This document shows, in pieces, positions 23,213 through 36,998 of a stretch of 64,000 nucleotides of DNA; positions within the stretch are counted from its first letter, which is position 1, and every line of letters starts with the position of its first letter. This DNA comes from Trichopria drosophilae (taxonomy: Eukaryota > Arthropoda > Insecta > Hymenoptera > Diapriidae): contig CM059586.1 of NCBI GenBank assembly GCA_030407085.1, forward strand, positions 104,917,501 through 104,981,500, written 5' to 3'. Below the pieces are notes generated by a model that was given only the letters and a program-made list of their open reading frames with translations, did no database searches and was not told where the DNA came from. The position numbers and the translations under genes are program-made.

Positions 23213-26200
23213 ATGTTTACTCTTTTCATCTGCGTGTTAGGCATCGTGTATTTCGAGAATGTGATAGCTGTTCCTAGAATTGGCCTTGGAATTGTTGGTA
23301 TCTGGCCAAATCCCGACTCTACCACCAACAGCAAAGAATGGTTGGAATTTCTTAAATTTTCGATATCAGTAGTTCTGAGCCTCCTTTTTATCAACGCTGC
23401 TCAAACGGTGCAACTGGGCTTGGTCTGGGGAGATTTCGATCGTATGTTGAATATTATCTCAATGGGTGATTTCCCCATAGGAATGTCAGTATTAAAGATG
23501 ATCGTGTTACGACTCAATAAAAATGGTGCATACTTTTCTCACAAATGTCCACGCTTCAGTCATTAATCATGTCAATGTCATCAGAAAGTTCATAAGTAAT
23601 CATGCTTACACTATCCCCCTTAATGTATTTTTGTAGCTGAAACGTGATACTTTGATTTAAAAGCTTTGAGGTCTCTCGTAAGGACAATGCGTGCCGACTG
23701 GCAAATGCCAAACAGCAAACACGAGATGGATAACATGGTCAGAAATGCAGATATTACTAGGAAATTGTCTATAGTTTCAATAACACTGGGAACCTGCACA
23801 GGGTCGTGCTTAGTTGCAATTCAGTTGTATCAAGAGTTGATGAGACCATCAGGACAGCCAGTTGAATGCAGGATTGATGCGTTGGATGCATATTTACCGT
23901 ACGATCATAAAATAACACCGAATTATCAGTTGACTTGGATTATTACGAGTACAGCAGGCATAGTATCCTCGATGGCATATTCAGCAATTGATAGTTTCTT
24001 CTTTACACTTATGCTGCACTTATGCACGCAACTTGAAAATCTTAGATATCGATTGAGACATATCACGGAAGAAGATACAGAATCTGTTTATGCCAAGACA
24101 TTTAAAGGGAGAATCGTTGATATTGTTGTAAAACACGAAGCTTTATACAGGTTAGTCGTTATTTAATTGTATTTAAATACTACGTTTAGCTGCCGTTTTG
24201 AAATGGAAGAATGGATTACTTATGATTATAGATGGTGAAAAAAACATAATTTTTTTATCAAACTGGTTGGGTTGGCCCTAGCATAATTCGCACGATTAAA
24301 CGATTAGTTATGCGCACTTGAATTAGGTTTGACGATTGGGTTGAGACAATCCTTGTATCAGGCACTTTTGATATTCCATCAGGCACCGTATATAACTGAA
24401 TACTAAATAAAAATGCACAACTAAGTCTGTCATTTCGGTTGTCATGCGTTACCTGCCGATCAACTACAAAAAATCGCTATAACAAGTGATTGCACCAACG
24501 ATATGTACGGTTCATGTTTTGCTAGTAGCTTTCAACAAGAATGCTTTCAAAGTATAGTCTAATCTTTGATTACTTTCGTCTGGGAGGTAACTATCTGAAT
24601 TCAGTACTTTCTTAAGACTTCTTTGTTCTTTGTTTTGGTATTAGAATATATGTATGTTGTATTGGCGTTATTTTTACATTTGTAACTCTGGATGCACCTG
24701 CAGTTTTATGCGGCCCCAACCCTCATGAAGACTTCCCAGGGTGGATCCACTTATGCTAGTCGTAGTTATATTTCAACAAGCAGAATCATGGTTTGCTCAG
24801 CCGTTGTTTCCTATTAGTGTCTGTTGCTATTGCATGTATGTTTCTATTGTTAAGAGTGTTGCTCTTGATTTGATTTGAAGTACGTTGCACTTGCTGAGCA
24901 ACTACTAAGAACTTGCTGAGCAACTGCTAAGCACCTGCTGAACAACTACTAAGCACTTGCTAAGAAACTGCTAAGCACCTGCTGAACAAAAGTTATGCAC
25001 CATTCGTCGGGCCATCTTGGCGAGCCGATATGACAGCATTCTAGAAGTACATTTTCAACCAACCTTTCTTTCGTATAGTAACCAACCAGTGTGTCGATTG
25101 ATCTATTCTACAATCCAGAATTGGTGCGGTCAAGAGATCAACAAATATAAAAACCTATATGTCAAATAACCGACAAGTCAGAATATGAGCCGTCACAAAG
25201 TCGAGAATGTTTTATCATTGTTTTCTCCATTATATCTTCATATTAAAAACAAAAACAAAACAAGGCTTCAAGTTTCAAAATTAAGGAGGCTTTTAAACAT
25301 ATCGGGGTTTTGACTGTCGGTTTCATTATTTGTCTGCTTTTCGACCAATACCCACCAGAATTCTGATTCCAATAAACAAACTTTTTGTACAGTACATATT
25401 CCACAGCGATAACAATAAAGGTTTGGGTTGAAAAATAGATAAACCCAAAAACTGCAAGACAGAACAGCGACTCCTCTTTGTGTCTTTATTTCTAATGTGA
25501 AGATACAATACTAGGGAAAACGATGAATGGCTATCGACTCTTTTACGGATTTGTGTACTCTTTTGACTGTCAATTTTACTAACGTGACGTCTTTTTGACT
25601 ATCGGTTTTTTGACAGTCGGTTTTACTAACGTGACTTCATTTTGACCTACCGATTTTATTATTTGTTGACTTTTCCACCAAGAAAAGTTTTTCTCCTCAT
25701 CAGTAAACTGTTCTTCTACTTCAGCGTTTAGTACAGACGTAGTCAAGTTGAATCACGAGACAATGATTTAAAAATTCAGAATAACATATTCATTAGCATT
25801 CTATTTTATATTATAGAATATTAATCACGTCAAGATGCAGATACTTGACGTCATAAGATATATAAAATACCTTTTATAATACGTTAGATTTATATAATAT
25901 GCCTTCATATTCTTTTTTCATTCAGATTTGGTGATACTATTGAAAAAACATTTAATTTGATGTTTCTCTCGCTAATTATGTTTGCCATGATACAAACCTG
26001 TTTTCAAGGTTATTTGTTTATCACTGTGAGTTTTCTAAACTTATTCAAGTGTATATCGATGGCACTTTATACATTTTATTAGTTAAATGTGCACATTCCT
26101 TATAAGCAAAAGTAGAGAAAAATAATTAGTTTTCTTGAACAAATTATAATTTGTTGAGTATATTGGTGATTTTTTATATAGGAACTGATATATGGATGTT

Positions 26201-29200
26201 CAACTTTGTTCACTCCGGTTTCTATTCGGGGCTATAAATATAAGTAGTGGTAAAAATAAATATTTAATAAAATTCCTTTAATGTCTAAGTATTTATAAAT
26301 TGAGCGCCATTTCAATATTGGTTGATGCGTGGCTTCATCATAGGGTTATTACAAAAAAGAGATTTTAGCATTATACTTTAACTGATAAACAGAAATACTG
26401 GCTAGCAATATGCAGTAGCCTGAATAATATTTCGAGAATCAGGATTCGAAAAAACTGACGTAGACCAAGTTGTACATCCAATATACACTCTTCTAAAATC
26501 CCTACGTTTTCCATTATTATTTTCTACTTGAATAATATTACGCCAACCAAATTATATTAAAATGTATTTGAAATTACCTTCCTTTTGGTTATCTTTCAGA
26601 TGTTTTCGAATAAAAAAGCAGTAAGTAAAACTTTAGATATATGCTTTCTGATTATCTATGCGATTCTGGTGTCGAGCCTCCTGTACTTGTACTGCTTTGT
26701 AGCTGACAAAGTCCGTGAAGAGGTAAATTGATTTTTATGATAAAGTATATTTTAGTATTAAGAAATCAATTCTCCAGGTGTTGAATGCATCTTGAAAGTC
26801 AACATCAGCTTCTTAGAGTTAATCAATTAATTGTTAATCTGTTTCATTATAGAAAATCCTGTGTAATTGAGATCTGGGTGGTTTTTCATTTTCACTTTCA
26901 ATCAGTAATGTGATGATCAGTTTAAATGTTTGAATATTTTACTCATTTACAGAGTATTTTAGTCATTCACGCAGCATATGACAGCCAATGGTATACTATC
27001 TCAGCCAAAAATGCAAGGTTTCTTATACCAATTATGTGCCGAGCCCAGAGTCCAATTGAAATTACAGCTGGAAAATTCGCGGCTTTATCCATAAATCTAT
27101 TTGCTCAAGTAAGTATGCTTATTTTTAGTATAATAACTACTTCCGGTTTGCCGCCCATCAAAACCAAACACATCGTATAGAAAATTCTCGCACACTTCTA
27201 GTGTTAACGAATGGTGGAAGGGCTTTGAAATAAAACGCGCAATTTGATCGACCGAATAAAAAACGTATCAATTTATTGCGATCAACCGGTGACGATCCGA
27301 TCGCGACGCGAACGTTCTCCCCGACGACGTCCCGAAACGTTCTAAAAAAACCCGATCGTCATTTTTTCACATCTTAGTTCGATGTTTCAAACTCTCGAAC
27401 ATTTAAATAGACTGCAACATCGTTTTATATGTCGATATTATACTATTCGAATTACAAATAATCGTATCGAGATCGTCACCATTTCGAAGGGCCTTTTACA
27501 TAATTACCTAACAGGCCAGCTTCATTTTGAGAGGTACCCCATTCGGGTGTGCAATGGCGTAGGGAAAACCACCTTAGTGGGAAAAAACCTACGCCGGGTA
27601 CCGCAGTTGATAAAACATCGATTCTGTCCGTAACATCTAGAGAATAATATACAACATCATTAACGGCTTTAATAATTGATTGCTAATATCTTTCCCAGCA
27701 AAGATTGTGTTCACGAACGAAATATCACCAATTTTTCCGAATTCAGGATCACATTTCGGATTCGCCAACTGACAACACCAAAGTCATTGTACGTGAACTA
27801 CTCGTAGATATCTGCATAATTGTGGATACAATACATTTTCAGATTATTTTGTTTCCCCTGTCGACAGCACACGCGCCTGTCATTAACTGGTACCTGGTCC
27901 ATAATTGGGACAATTAGTTCTGCTTATTATTATCATTATTATTATTATTATTATTATTATTTCGACTTTATTGACATCAAAGAGAGGTACAATACTTTCC
28001 CTTCAGTACAAATGACGAGCCGCAACGATAATGCTATTTTTCAGACTGACCAAACATTTGATTTTTATCGCAAAGACAACGTCTTCCTACATAATCTCCT
28101 TAGGAGTTTTGTACAACTCTATAGGTTTTTGACACTTGTCAGTAGTTGGTATGCGGTCAGAAATAGGTGCAATGTTATTTACTCCAATTTTTTCTTGGAG
28201 CAACAAATGAGCCACAAATTCTTATGCGTTTAGTTTTTTGTTTTGTCACGTCTATACTTGTTTTTATCTATGGGTTGGGTAGTTTCCACTTAAGTTAGCA
28301 AACTCTAGGGATTTTTCTTTTTAAATATTGCAAAAACAAAATCGCCACTAGTAGACCAAATCGGTAACAAAAAATTGGTCAGCAATTCGTACATGGTCGA
28401 AAATATGTCCAATGTTACTTATTCAAATTTTTTTTGGAGCAACTAATTCAATGCATTTAGTTTTTTTGTATTGCCTCGACGATACCTATTTTACATATCT
28501 ATAACTATGCGTTGAGTAGTTCTTTCTTGAGCCAGCTAACCTTGGGGTTTTAAAAAATATTGGAGCATCAAAATCACGACTAGGGCAACAAATTTGCCAC
28601 CGGTTTAGTTTGTTTTTGATGACTTTGCAGCTGATACTAATCCACTAATTCTTCCACGAAAGTATCAGTACGGTAACTCACCACTTGTTAGCATCACTGT
28701 ATATTTAAATTATTGGGTTAGGTTAAGTTGGAACTTTCAAATCGTTATCAATAGCATTCACGTATATCAATGACTAAAAATACAACTCTTTTATTTTCAA
28801 ACTCTCGTTAATGTTTGGTCCAAAGTTATAGCATTTATTATGAACGTAGTTAGGTTCGATCATAGACTTAGATCATGCCTGACATATATGTCTTATCGAT
28901 GTGTCTTCATTTTCTGTATGCCTCAAGGGTGTTCTCCCGGAACTCTACAACGGCGCTATGACAATTTTTGAAATCCATATCTTTTACACTAATACTTTTG
29001 CGCACTGATTGTTCTAAGCATCGTAAAAAATATTTAAACACTTTTTTTCACATCACACCTACTTAAAGTTTATATTTGTCTGTAAAAAGGGCAAAAATGG
29101 TTAATTACTTATTTTCGGCAACAATTACGCAGACAGGCGAATCACGAGACCATTCCTGATATAATGTCGATATCGTATCGTGTTTACAGAAACAGGCAAA

Positions 29201-29860
29201 TGTTGTGTAAGTGTAACATTTGTATAATATATATTTATGTCACTTAGAAAAATACCTTTTGTGCGATGGCCATGTACGAGGCCATTTATGATGAAATTTT
29301 GTATCCGAAAACATCCTAATTAGTAAAATTAATAAAAAAATGAAGCTATAGTTTGAATTCTACGATTACTTCCGGTTTGATAGTTCAGAAACGAACAACG
29401 CAACGTTGTAGAGCTCCAGGAGAACGCCCTTAAGAGTTTCATCCTCTTTGAGGCTATATGCCTGGAATCCAATAACTTGCCTTAGAATAGGACGCAGTTC
29501 GCGTCTATCTTAAGTGTTTTATTTTCAAAGCAGACAAATATCTTCTTTATTTTCAGTATATGTAATAATGTCTGCGATTATTAAACATTTACCTTTTGAA
29601 AAGTCTAAATCAAGACACTTTCTAAAATAAGACACTTCTGACGATCTCAGCGTCCTCCATTAAGATTATTCTTAAAGTATAAATATATCAAAATCTTCCA
29701 AATAATATACATAATTTATGTGGCAATCCTCTAATATATTACACATCTACTTAAAGAAAACTTAAATAATAATTTTACGTTATGATTTTAGGTTCTGAAG
29801 GCATCTGGGGGTTATCTTTCCATGTTGTTGGCAATTAAAGACAGGATTATAGATGAATAA
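23213..29860 (+). CDS. Odorant receptor OR-B, paralogue of OR-C
   Basis: Insect odorant receptor, putative odour-gated channel subunit. Exons: (23213 or 23241)-23525, 23664-24150, 25926-26025, 26600-26722, 26953-27108, 29792-29860. All introns are GT-AG with matching phases, and there is no internal stop. With the in-frame ATG at 23213 the product is 415 aa. Landmarks: 'GIVGIWPNPD', 'PVECRIDALDAYLPYDHKITP', 'SVYAKTFKGRIVDIV', 'KTFNLMFLS', 'YCFVADKVREE', 'AAYDSQWY' and the end 'GYLSMLLAIKDRIIDE'. Exons of 285, 487, 100 and 156 bp equal those of OR-C. The 5' end is uncertain: an acceptor-like TTAG at 23237-23240 aligns with the OR-C acceptor, but I find no upstream exon 1. Introns carry a minisatellite, a solo LTR and a LINE tail. 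AATAAA at 30011. Confidence 0.85.
24888..24992. repeat. Minisatellite of ~20-22 bp units in OR-B intron
   Basis: About five units of the type 'acttgctgagcaactactaa' with small changes (cttgctaagaaactgctaag, acctgctgaacaactactaa). Confidence 0.8.
25165..25690. repeat. Degenerate repeats with 'gactgtcggtttt' core
   Basis: The pieces 'ttttgactgtcggttt', 'ttttactaacgtgacttc' and 'attatttgttgacttttc' recur in both orientations in OR-B intron sequence. Similar words ('aaaaaccgacaaatc', 'cgaaaaccgacggtc') occur near 8,915-8,985. Probably remnants of a dispersed element; no boundaries found. Confidence 0.4.
27202..27635 (-). mobile_element. Solo LTR of an LTR retrotransposon, 434 bp
   Basis: The block begins TGTTA and ends TAACA and is flanked by an exact 5 bp duplication, TCTAG, at 27197-27201 and 27636-27640. 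It is visibly more GC-rich than its surroundings ('gacgatccgatcgcgacgcg'). On the minus strand it has a TATAAAA-like box near 27,430 and an AATAAA near 27,270, the order expected for U3-R-U5 in that orientation. There is no internal coding region, so it is a solo LTR left by recombination between two LTRs. It sits in the last OR-B intron. Superfamily not determined. Confidence 0.85.
27925..28130 (-). mobile_element. LINE 3' end, copy 1 (short)
   Basis: A (TTA)n run at 27,928-27,960 is followed by 'cgactttattgacatcaaag', 'aggtacaatac', 'gacgagccgcaac' and 'ttcagactgaccaa'. The same word order follows the (AAT)n run at 30,655-30,800, where an RT fragment is attached. So this is a heavily 5'-truncated minus-strand copy of the same non-LTR family, in the last OR-B intron. 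Confidence 0.65.
28138..28580. repeat. Imperfect tandem duplication, ~240 bp unit
   Basis: Words near 28,160-28,260 ('gtgcaatgttatttactcca', 'tttttcttggagcaac', 'atgcgtttagttttttg') recur near 28,410-28,480 ('gtccaatgttacttattcaa', 'ttttttttggagcaac', 'atgcatttagtttttttg'). Non-coding, in the OR-B intron. Confidence 0.55.
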
Positions 29861-30654
29861 TTTACAACGTAACCCCAACTTCATCCATGACAGATTGTTA
29901 ATAATATAATTCAATATTTTACTACGTATATTATTGTCGAAGCAAATAACGATTAGCAATAAGTCACTGTTGGAAAACGGTGTAAAGCACTTACAACACT
30001 TTACTTCCTTAATAAATGCATTATGACCTAACAAAAAATCTGACATCATAAGCTGTTTTATACCCTTTCGAACCTTGCCATTATTCCTGAATTAAAGTGA
30101 TTATGTAACTCTCTTTAATGCTTGGCATATAAAATGTTCTCTTCCATTGTTACTTAACTTCTTAAATCACCGAAATGGTCTAGGTGAGTTTAATTTTTTT
30201 TTCCAGTTTAGGTAGAGTAAAACGTTATCATAAGTGGTACATGTCGCTCAAAAAACAAATTGTCTACTTTAGACCAACTATTGGACCGCACACAAAATTA
30301 TATGAGGCGTTGGGGTATAGTATCTGCTAAGTCCAAGTAATATCGTTTCGAGAAAAACACGAAAAACTGTCACAAGAATAATAAAAATGATTATATTGTA
30401 ATAATGAGGATTATTTGTTTGGAAAAAAAAGAAAACATTTTAATGATTTGTGCAAATCAAGGTGCTGTATTATTATAGATATTGAAGTTTAAGAAATGGG
30501 CTTGGAAGGTTTTTATATAAAATTTTGGAGATGCCACTTTCTAAAGTACATTTCTCTGGAAACAAATCTACATAAAAAAAAGACGTGTAGAAAACACAGA
30601 GTCAACATTAAGCCACCCAAGTGAAAGAGCGAATTCTCATTTTTGACGATTTAT

Positions 30655-30701
<47 letters not shown>

Positions 30702-31370
30702 GTCTTTATTGGCGAACGAGGGGTACAAAATAGGCCACCAACGAGCCAAAGGGCGAGCCACAGCTAACGCTGTTTTGCAGACTGACCAACACACAAATAA
30801 ATAAGAAATCAGTAAATAGTACAGATTATATAAAATAAGCAGAATAAGCAGAACGCAGTATTTAATAAAACTAACAGTATACATTTTTTTAAAAAGCAAG
30901 ACAATAACACATGAAATGACTTAGGATAAGAACAATTAAAAGCGCTAAACAGGGTATAATCATGATAGAGGACAAGTAAACACGAAGATCAGTAAAAAAT
31001 ACAAGGATAAATAAATAAGTACAAAAATAAATAAATAAATAATACAAAAATAAATAAATTAATACAAAAATAAATAAATAAAAAAATAAACCTACAGGCT
31101 ATTATATTTTTGCCGGTAAACTTCATTAATTTTACATATAAAATTGGAAGTCAAAAGGACACTTTTCCGTACTTCCAGTGGTAACTTATTGAAACATTTT
31201 GGAGCAAAATACGAAAAAGCGCCATTAAATTTATTCATTGAGTGCGTTGGATAGCATAAAGTGTTTGTAATAGCACTTCGGCGGAAATTTGTATTGCTAC
31301 CAAGCATATGCAAAGAAGAATAAAGATAATCAGATTTATTTAATTAGTCAACAATCGTACAATAATTTTT
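30655..31370 (-). mobile_element. 5'-truncated LINE (non-LTR retrotransposon)
   Basis: Read on the minus strand: the last ~70 codons of a reverse-transcriptase ORF (31313-31092) with 'FSYFAPKCFNKLPLEVRKS', the usual C-terminal 'xFNxLPxxVR' block of LINE ORF2, then a stop. An AT-rich 3' UTR with (AAATA)n repeats follows, then 'gccaataaagacg' and an (ATT)n tail at 30,655-30,700. Conserved 3' UTR words are shared with the copy at 27,925. The 5' truncation point near 31,370 is approximate. Confidence 0.75.
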
Positions 31371-34300
31371 AGATGTTATTATACTTTCTAAAATTTTGGA
31401 GGGGTTTAAAATTGGAGTAACTTAAAATAATGATTGTTGAGTGTTATTGAGCGAAATCTTAGTCTTATTATGGAGGGAATAACTAATCTGTTTGTAGTGA
31501 AAATATACTCTCAAAGAGTGAAAATTCTCTTCCTCACTAGAAGGGCATAAGTTTTCACTCTATATTTAGAGAATACAAAAATTCATTTTTCTAATTGTGG
31601 ATTAAAGATAGATGTCACTAATATCTTGGTCTGTATTTTTCATAACTAAATAATTACTTAAATTTAGGGACTTGACAGGTTTAGAATGGTAAGTGTTTAG
31701 AAGTTTTTAAATTTGGCACCATTGTTATTCGCAGAGCAAATCAACCGCTTCGTAAAAAGAAGTTAAACATTTTTCAAGCTTCTTTTAACACTTAGAACAT
31801 TTAAAAAGGGTAGTAAATATTGCAAATTTGTGTTTAATGTTTTTGACACTTGGCAGGAATTGCACGGTAATGCCTTAATGTCGTCTTAAAAAAACGTCAA
31901 TACAGTCATTTTTCTATCTACAGTAGAGCATTATTATTTAAGATAAAAGATTTACCTTATGGGACAACCACTGGTTTAAAAGACTCCTATGGTAGTTTTT
32001 TTTATTTCAATTTCCGTAAAATATCCACGACTTAGTACGATGAAAGACGTAGTTTATTTCTCAAACGCAAGCGCCATTTTACTCCTGGGTTTCAAATCCA
32101 CATCTGGATTAATTTCCAAGCAATTTCAGCTAGATGTGCTAAAATATACAATCAAATACTTTAGTAAATGTTATTTTTATACACAAGTTTAACATTTAAA
32201 TAAAGATAAAAATTATGAAAAGCAATTGTTATGTTTCTTGTAGGGAAGCTAATGAAGTAATTGTATAAGGCTCGTTATAAACAATTAAGGGACATTTGAG
32301 GAACATAATTATGGGTTAGTACTCCTTAAATCGAATATAATTAAAAGAGAAGTTGAATGAAAGAATTGTAAGAAATAAAAGAACAATGCACACGAATTAT
32401 TTTCTAGGAAACCGTCTACATGATCATTAAAATTGCCTTTACTGAGCCCGAATTTTGAAAATTGTATTCAGTCATCTTTATTTTATGTTTTCTAGTGAAA
32501 TTTCCTATCTTACCGGCGGGCCACTTTAGAATCCCTTAATTCATAAACTGAAGAATGGAGTTATTTTTAGTAAATGAATGCAAAATCAAATCAAATTTGG
32601 ATCTAATTTCACAGAATCATAGGATCGTAGGCAACGAAAATGATCCATGAATATAAAGAAAGAGACGATTATATTTTCCCATCTCTGTTTCTTATTTAGC
32701 CCTGCGACGAACACTGCAGCCTTGATCGATTAAAAAATGATTTCCTCGTCTCAAATATAATTTTGAGAAATTAAATATAAATAATATCGAGTATGTGGAG
32801 TCAATTTCGTTGACAATCCATCAAATTCTACACGAAGTGTTGCATAACTCATGAATCGACAAGTTTTCTGATATCTGGTGTCGCTCTGTACAATTATTTT
32901 TCAAAAGTTACATTGGCGTGACTTTTTAAATAATCATTAACTATTTATAATCCTTAGGTACACCTTCAGATGATGCACTTGTATCAATTCCAAAAATTGA
33001 CAAGGTAGCAGCGAAGATACAGTGGAGCACCAATTTCTGCTTTCATATACCTTTAGATTTTGTGCTTAGTTTTTTTACTTAGATTTCTTCATTTCGAACA
33101 TGTGCATAATCTGAATTTTAACCGATAATCAAGAAAAAAATCGAATTCAAATGTATCTCATAATTCGAACCGTATATTTGAGATGAAATGTTGAAAATTT
33201 GATTGAATAAAATTCGGAGATTTTTGAAAATTGAATAAATTTGAAGTTTGTTTTATTTTTTATTTAATTTCCCTCGCATTCTTATTTTAGTAGTGCTACA
33301 CCTACATCGTTACATCTGTTTATACATATTAACTAGTGAACCTAAAGTTGGCACGTATGCAATTATATAGTTTCATATATGAGCATATCCGTGAAATTTG
33401 TTACTTTCAAGAAAAAAATTCTTTTTTTTTCATTTGTATTGATTTAAGTATGCAATATGCGGTTGAAGTTGTGCATGAGAGAAAGTGAATTCTGGGTGTT
33501 AAAGTTTTAATAGACACTGAATGTCTTTCCGGAGGTTAAATTCTTATCTAACATGTATGGGATTCACATTTAGTCTACCTATGCATTCTGTGTTTCTCTT
33601 TTCTTGAAGATATGTACGTCTATTAGGTTAGTATTGCTGATACCGACTTATGTTTGAAGATTTGTAACGTTACTTTGAAAAAGATCTGGTATCCTTCCGA
33701 CCGTCATTTTAGTACAGAATCAACGAATGGATGATCCAATGTAGTATGTATCTGTTGTCTATGTTTTGGAAGATATTAAATAAATGAATAGAAATTATGT
33801 TTATACTTTACAGTGTGTCAAAATGTATTCCTATAAGTGTATAAATCTATAACCAGTTAGTATGAGTATATTTATTGTATGATAAGAAAATCTTGAAACG
33901 CTTACTTTATGTTGAGACAAAAAGAATCCTTACAACAAGAATTCTATTCTCTAAGAATAAAAATATTATTATGCACCCGAAGAACTATTATTCCATCTAA
34001 TCATCTTTTTATGAAAAGATTCACATTTAATTGGATATAGCAATTCCATTTGAGACGTAAACAAGTATCCTTTTGAAGTCAGTCAACTACCGGTAATACA
34101 GTCAGGACATAACGATAGGGCCACCTCATTTTTTGTATTATTATCTTTATTATTTTATCAAACTAATTGATACTGTTTAATAGAGACTAGAGGGACTCTA
34201 CTGTTTAAGTGCAGTATGCCCAACATGATTAATTCGTATATTTTTATAGCTTTAATGAAAAAAGCTGCGTATATCATATTAAATATGAATGTCGGGTGGA

Positions 34301-36220
34301 CTGTAGTCCACGTACATGTACGTAAACGAATCTAAATGATAGATAGCAAAAAACTTTACAAAGAAATAAAAATACTTTACAATAAACAAAAATAGACACC
34401 TCCGTCACTGGAACTGACATTGGGTATAATACATTCCAAATTATTATTGTTAGACCCTATGAAAATAAAGATTTATTAAAGTACACTGAATTCATACACA
34501 TCCTCAATGAACATAACCTTGGAATTTGTTAGGTGTGATATCAGGTAGCATAGTTCTGTTGGAAACTTTTACCCGTTTTACATTTATGCTTTTATTAATA
34601 TAAATAGTCATTAACGATTAGTGATATTTTACAGAACGCATGTAAAAAACATCGCCAAGTGTTATATTGCAAAAATTATGACTTAGAATTCGTTTTCCAG
34701 TGTTATTGTATGTTTCTATTTAAAGATTCACTTTTATATACATATATGCAACAGCTGGATCTGGCTAGCAAATCTAGAGTAAAATTTATTTCGGCCTATT
34801 TTGGTCAAGGCACTCACGTGACTAAATGCATATTTTCCCTACTGTTTGGGTTACGTCATAAAATGATAGGTGAGTCTTTCATGGCTTACAGGATGTACAT
34901 TTCTTTTCGACAAGCACATTCTTATAATTGTTAACTTTTCAAATAAAACTAAAAATGAAATTTAATTATCGAAAATTTGTTGCTTGAAATCTCATCGTCA
35001 AAATGATAACAAACAATGGATCGTTTTACTAAAAATCAATTTGTTTAATATATGTGGAAAGTTGTAATTTTAATTAGAATGATCGAATTTCGTTTTTATT
35101 GTTATTTGTAACTTAATCTAATCGTTAAGTCTAAATTGTTTTTTGTTTCTTCTTTTATTAAATGTCTTTCAAACATATATTCCGCTTGTTCTTCTTTCTT
35201 GTATTTCCTATTTTCTTCCCGATGCGATATCTAAATATTTAAAGTATTCCAAAAGAAGCCTCAAAGTTATCGGCTGAAAGTAACGAGTTTCACAGTTGTG
35301 ATAAAAGTTGTTCTAAAATATTCTTTGTGAACAAATTTATGATACATGGAATGCACGGTAACCTTGAATTATCAGTCGATATTGAACGTTTCGAACGCCC
35401 ACCGCATGGTGGTGCATCAAATGTTACGTACCCTGTGTTCACAAGTGATATTCTCACAAATGATGAAAGCGCGATTAGTTCCAGAGAAAAACGTTTTTTG
35501 CGTGATGTGCATGTAATAGGTCTTCAATCCTGTCATGTGCTTAACGTCGAGTAAGCGACGTACTAATTTTATTTAGTACTAATTTTATTTACAAAATAGT
35601 ATCCCCAAATAATTCTTATGGAACTCTGAAATATAGTAAAGCTTATCCGGTACGCACGCTATTTAGTAAAAGAATTCTTAATGAACACTTTTTACGGTTT
35701 TTCTAGAACATTTTGTTAAATCCGTTAAAAAAAATAGTTTTCGTCAAATTCTCAACTGAATAACTATATCAGGTATTTATTATATTTTTCAGTATAGAAA
35801 AAGAACTTTTCTTTCATAAAAGTATTAGCAAAGTATTCTTTTGGAATAATTCAAAATTTCTGTTTGCTTCGTGGGAATTCATCAGTAACCAATATATAAA
35901 AACGTTGGGAATGGGACAAACAGAAAATACACGAAGGTATTCGTATCATTCTGGACATCTGAAAATAGCTTTGCAAAAATTAAACAATTATTATCAAGTA
36001 TTTCAAACTACTTTTAGGCTACTTATCAGTCTGATATAGCTGAAATATTTCAATCGCAATATCAACATTTTAAAATATTCTGCAAATTTTTTAATGTTAC
36101 GCACTTTGTTTATAAATTGATTAAGAAGATAATTATTGTAAAACAAAAGTCAGACCATTCTCCTTCTTTCAGCTCAATTAAATGCGTAACTACTATAGTG
36201 CAATTTTATTCGTTAAAAAG
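31371..36220. other. Long stretch without a supportable gene
   Basis: AT-rich. Open frames at 34659-34934 (91 codons) and 35327-35554 (75 codons, containing 'SSREKRFLRDVHVIGLQ') have no recognised domain and no splice partners that I could find. The second has more balanced base composition and is the better candidate for a decayed coding piece. Confidence 0.4.
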
Positions 36221-36221
36221 T

Positions 36222-36500
36222 CGCAGAGTTTAATAACCTCAATTGTTCACAAGAGAAGAATTTAAAAAGTCGTTTTCTTAAAATATACCGTAACTAGACT
36301 TTCATTGCCCATCGCAAAGTTCAATTGTAACGAGTAGCATACAACGTCTCTGGTTAATTACTTATGCACCCTCGGGTTTTAATAACTGATGGATTCTCGT
36401 AACTTTAAAACTTCAATTGTCGCTATACATCAATGTTACGATCAATTTTCTTGTTAAACGTTTTAAATTGATCTCTGGTGAAAGGTCAACGAATTCTTGA
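36222..36500. repeat. Dispersed repeat R2, copy 1
   Basis: Long exact words such as 'tcgttttcttaaaatatacc', 'ttatgcaccctcggg', 'aactttaaaacttcaattgt' and 'ttgttaaacgttttaaattg' occur in the same order at 63,290-63,565. Overall identity by eye is about 85%. No ORF. Confidence 0.8.
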
Positions 36501-36998
36501 CAACTTGTAGAAGCACTAGAAGCATTTATTTTATCAATAAATTTTTGCTGAAATACGTAGTTTGCAAGATGTTATTAACCTTCAATACGACTCGAATGCC
36601 TTGGTTATAATTAGGTGCCGTTGATCTAATAAATAAATAAATAAACAAAGTTGACGGAACTACTTGAGATACTTATTACGATCACGGAAGGTTAAGACAA
36701 GAAAGAAGCTTTCTCCTCCTCGTCTCTCATCTTTACTCCGTGATAATTAAGTTTTCATTAAATTAAAAAAAAAACAGATTTTGAAAATGTTATTCCGCTA
36801 AAAATGATACAATATCCTAGAATATCATCGGATATACTTGTGTATCACATAACCCAGCCAATTTGTTTTGTAAAAAAAGACGACGTTTCTTTCATTACTT
36901 CATAAATGAGATCAATAAATGACAAAAACTGACGTTCATGCGATTTAAAAATCGGTTGTTTTCGAATTTCAACTTAGCTCTCCCTTTTTTACTGGCCA

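Noticed and set aside
27382..27633. 83 aa frame containing 'GKTTLVGK'
   Set aside because: It lies inside the solo LTR. The P-loop-like string is too short and has no domain around it.
27820..28233. 137 aa frame with a Tyr run
   Set aside because: The Tyr run is the (TTA)n microsatellite tail of a LINE fragment; the rest is LINE 3' UTR and repeat.
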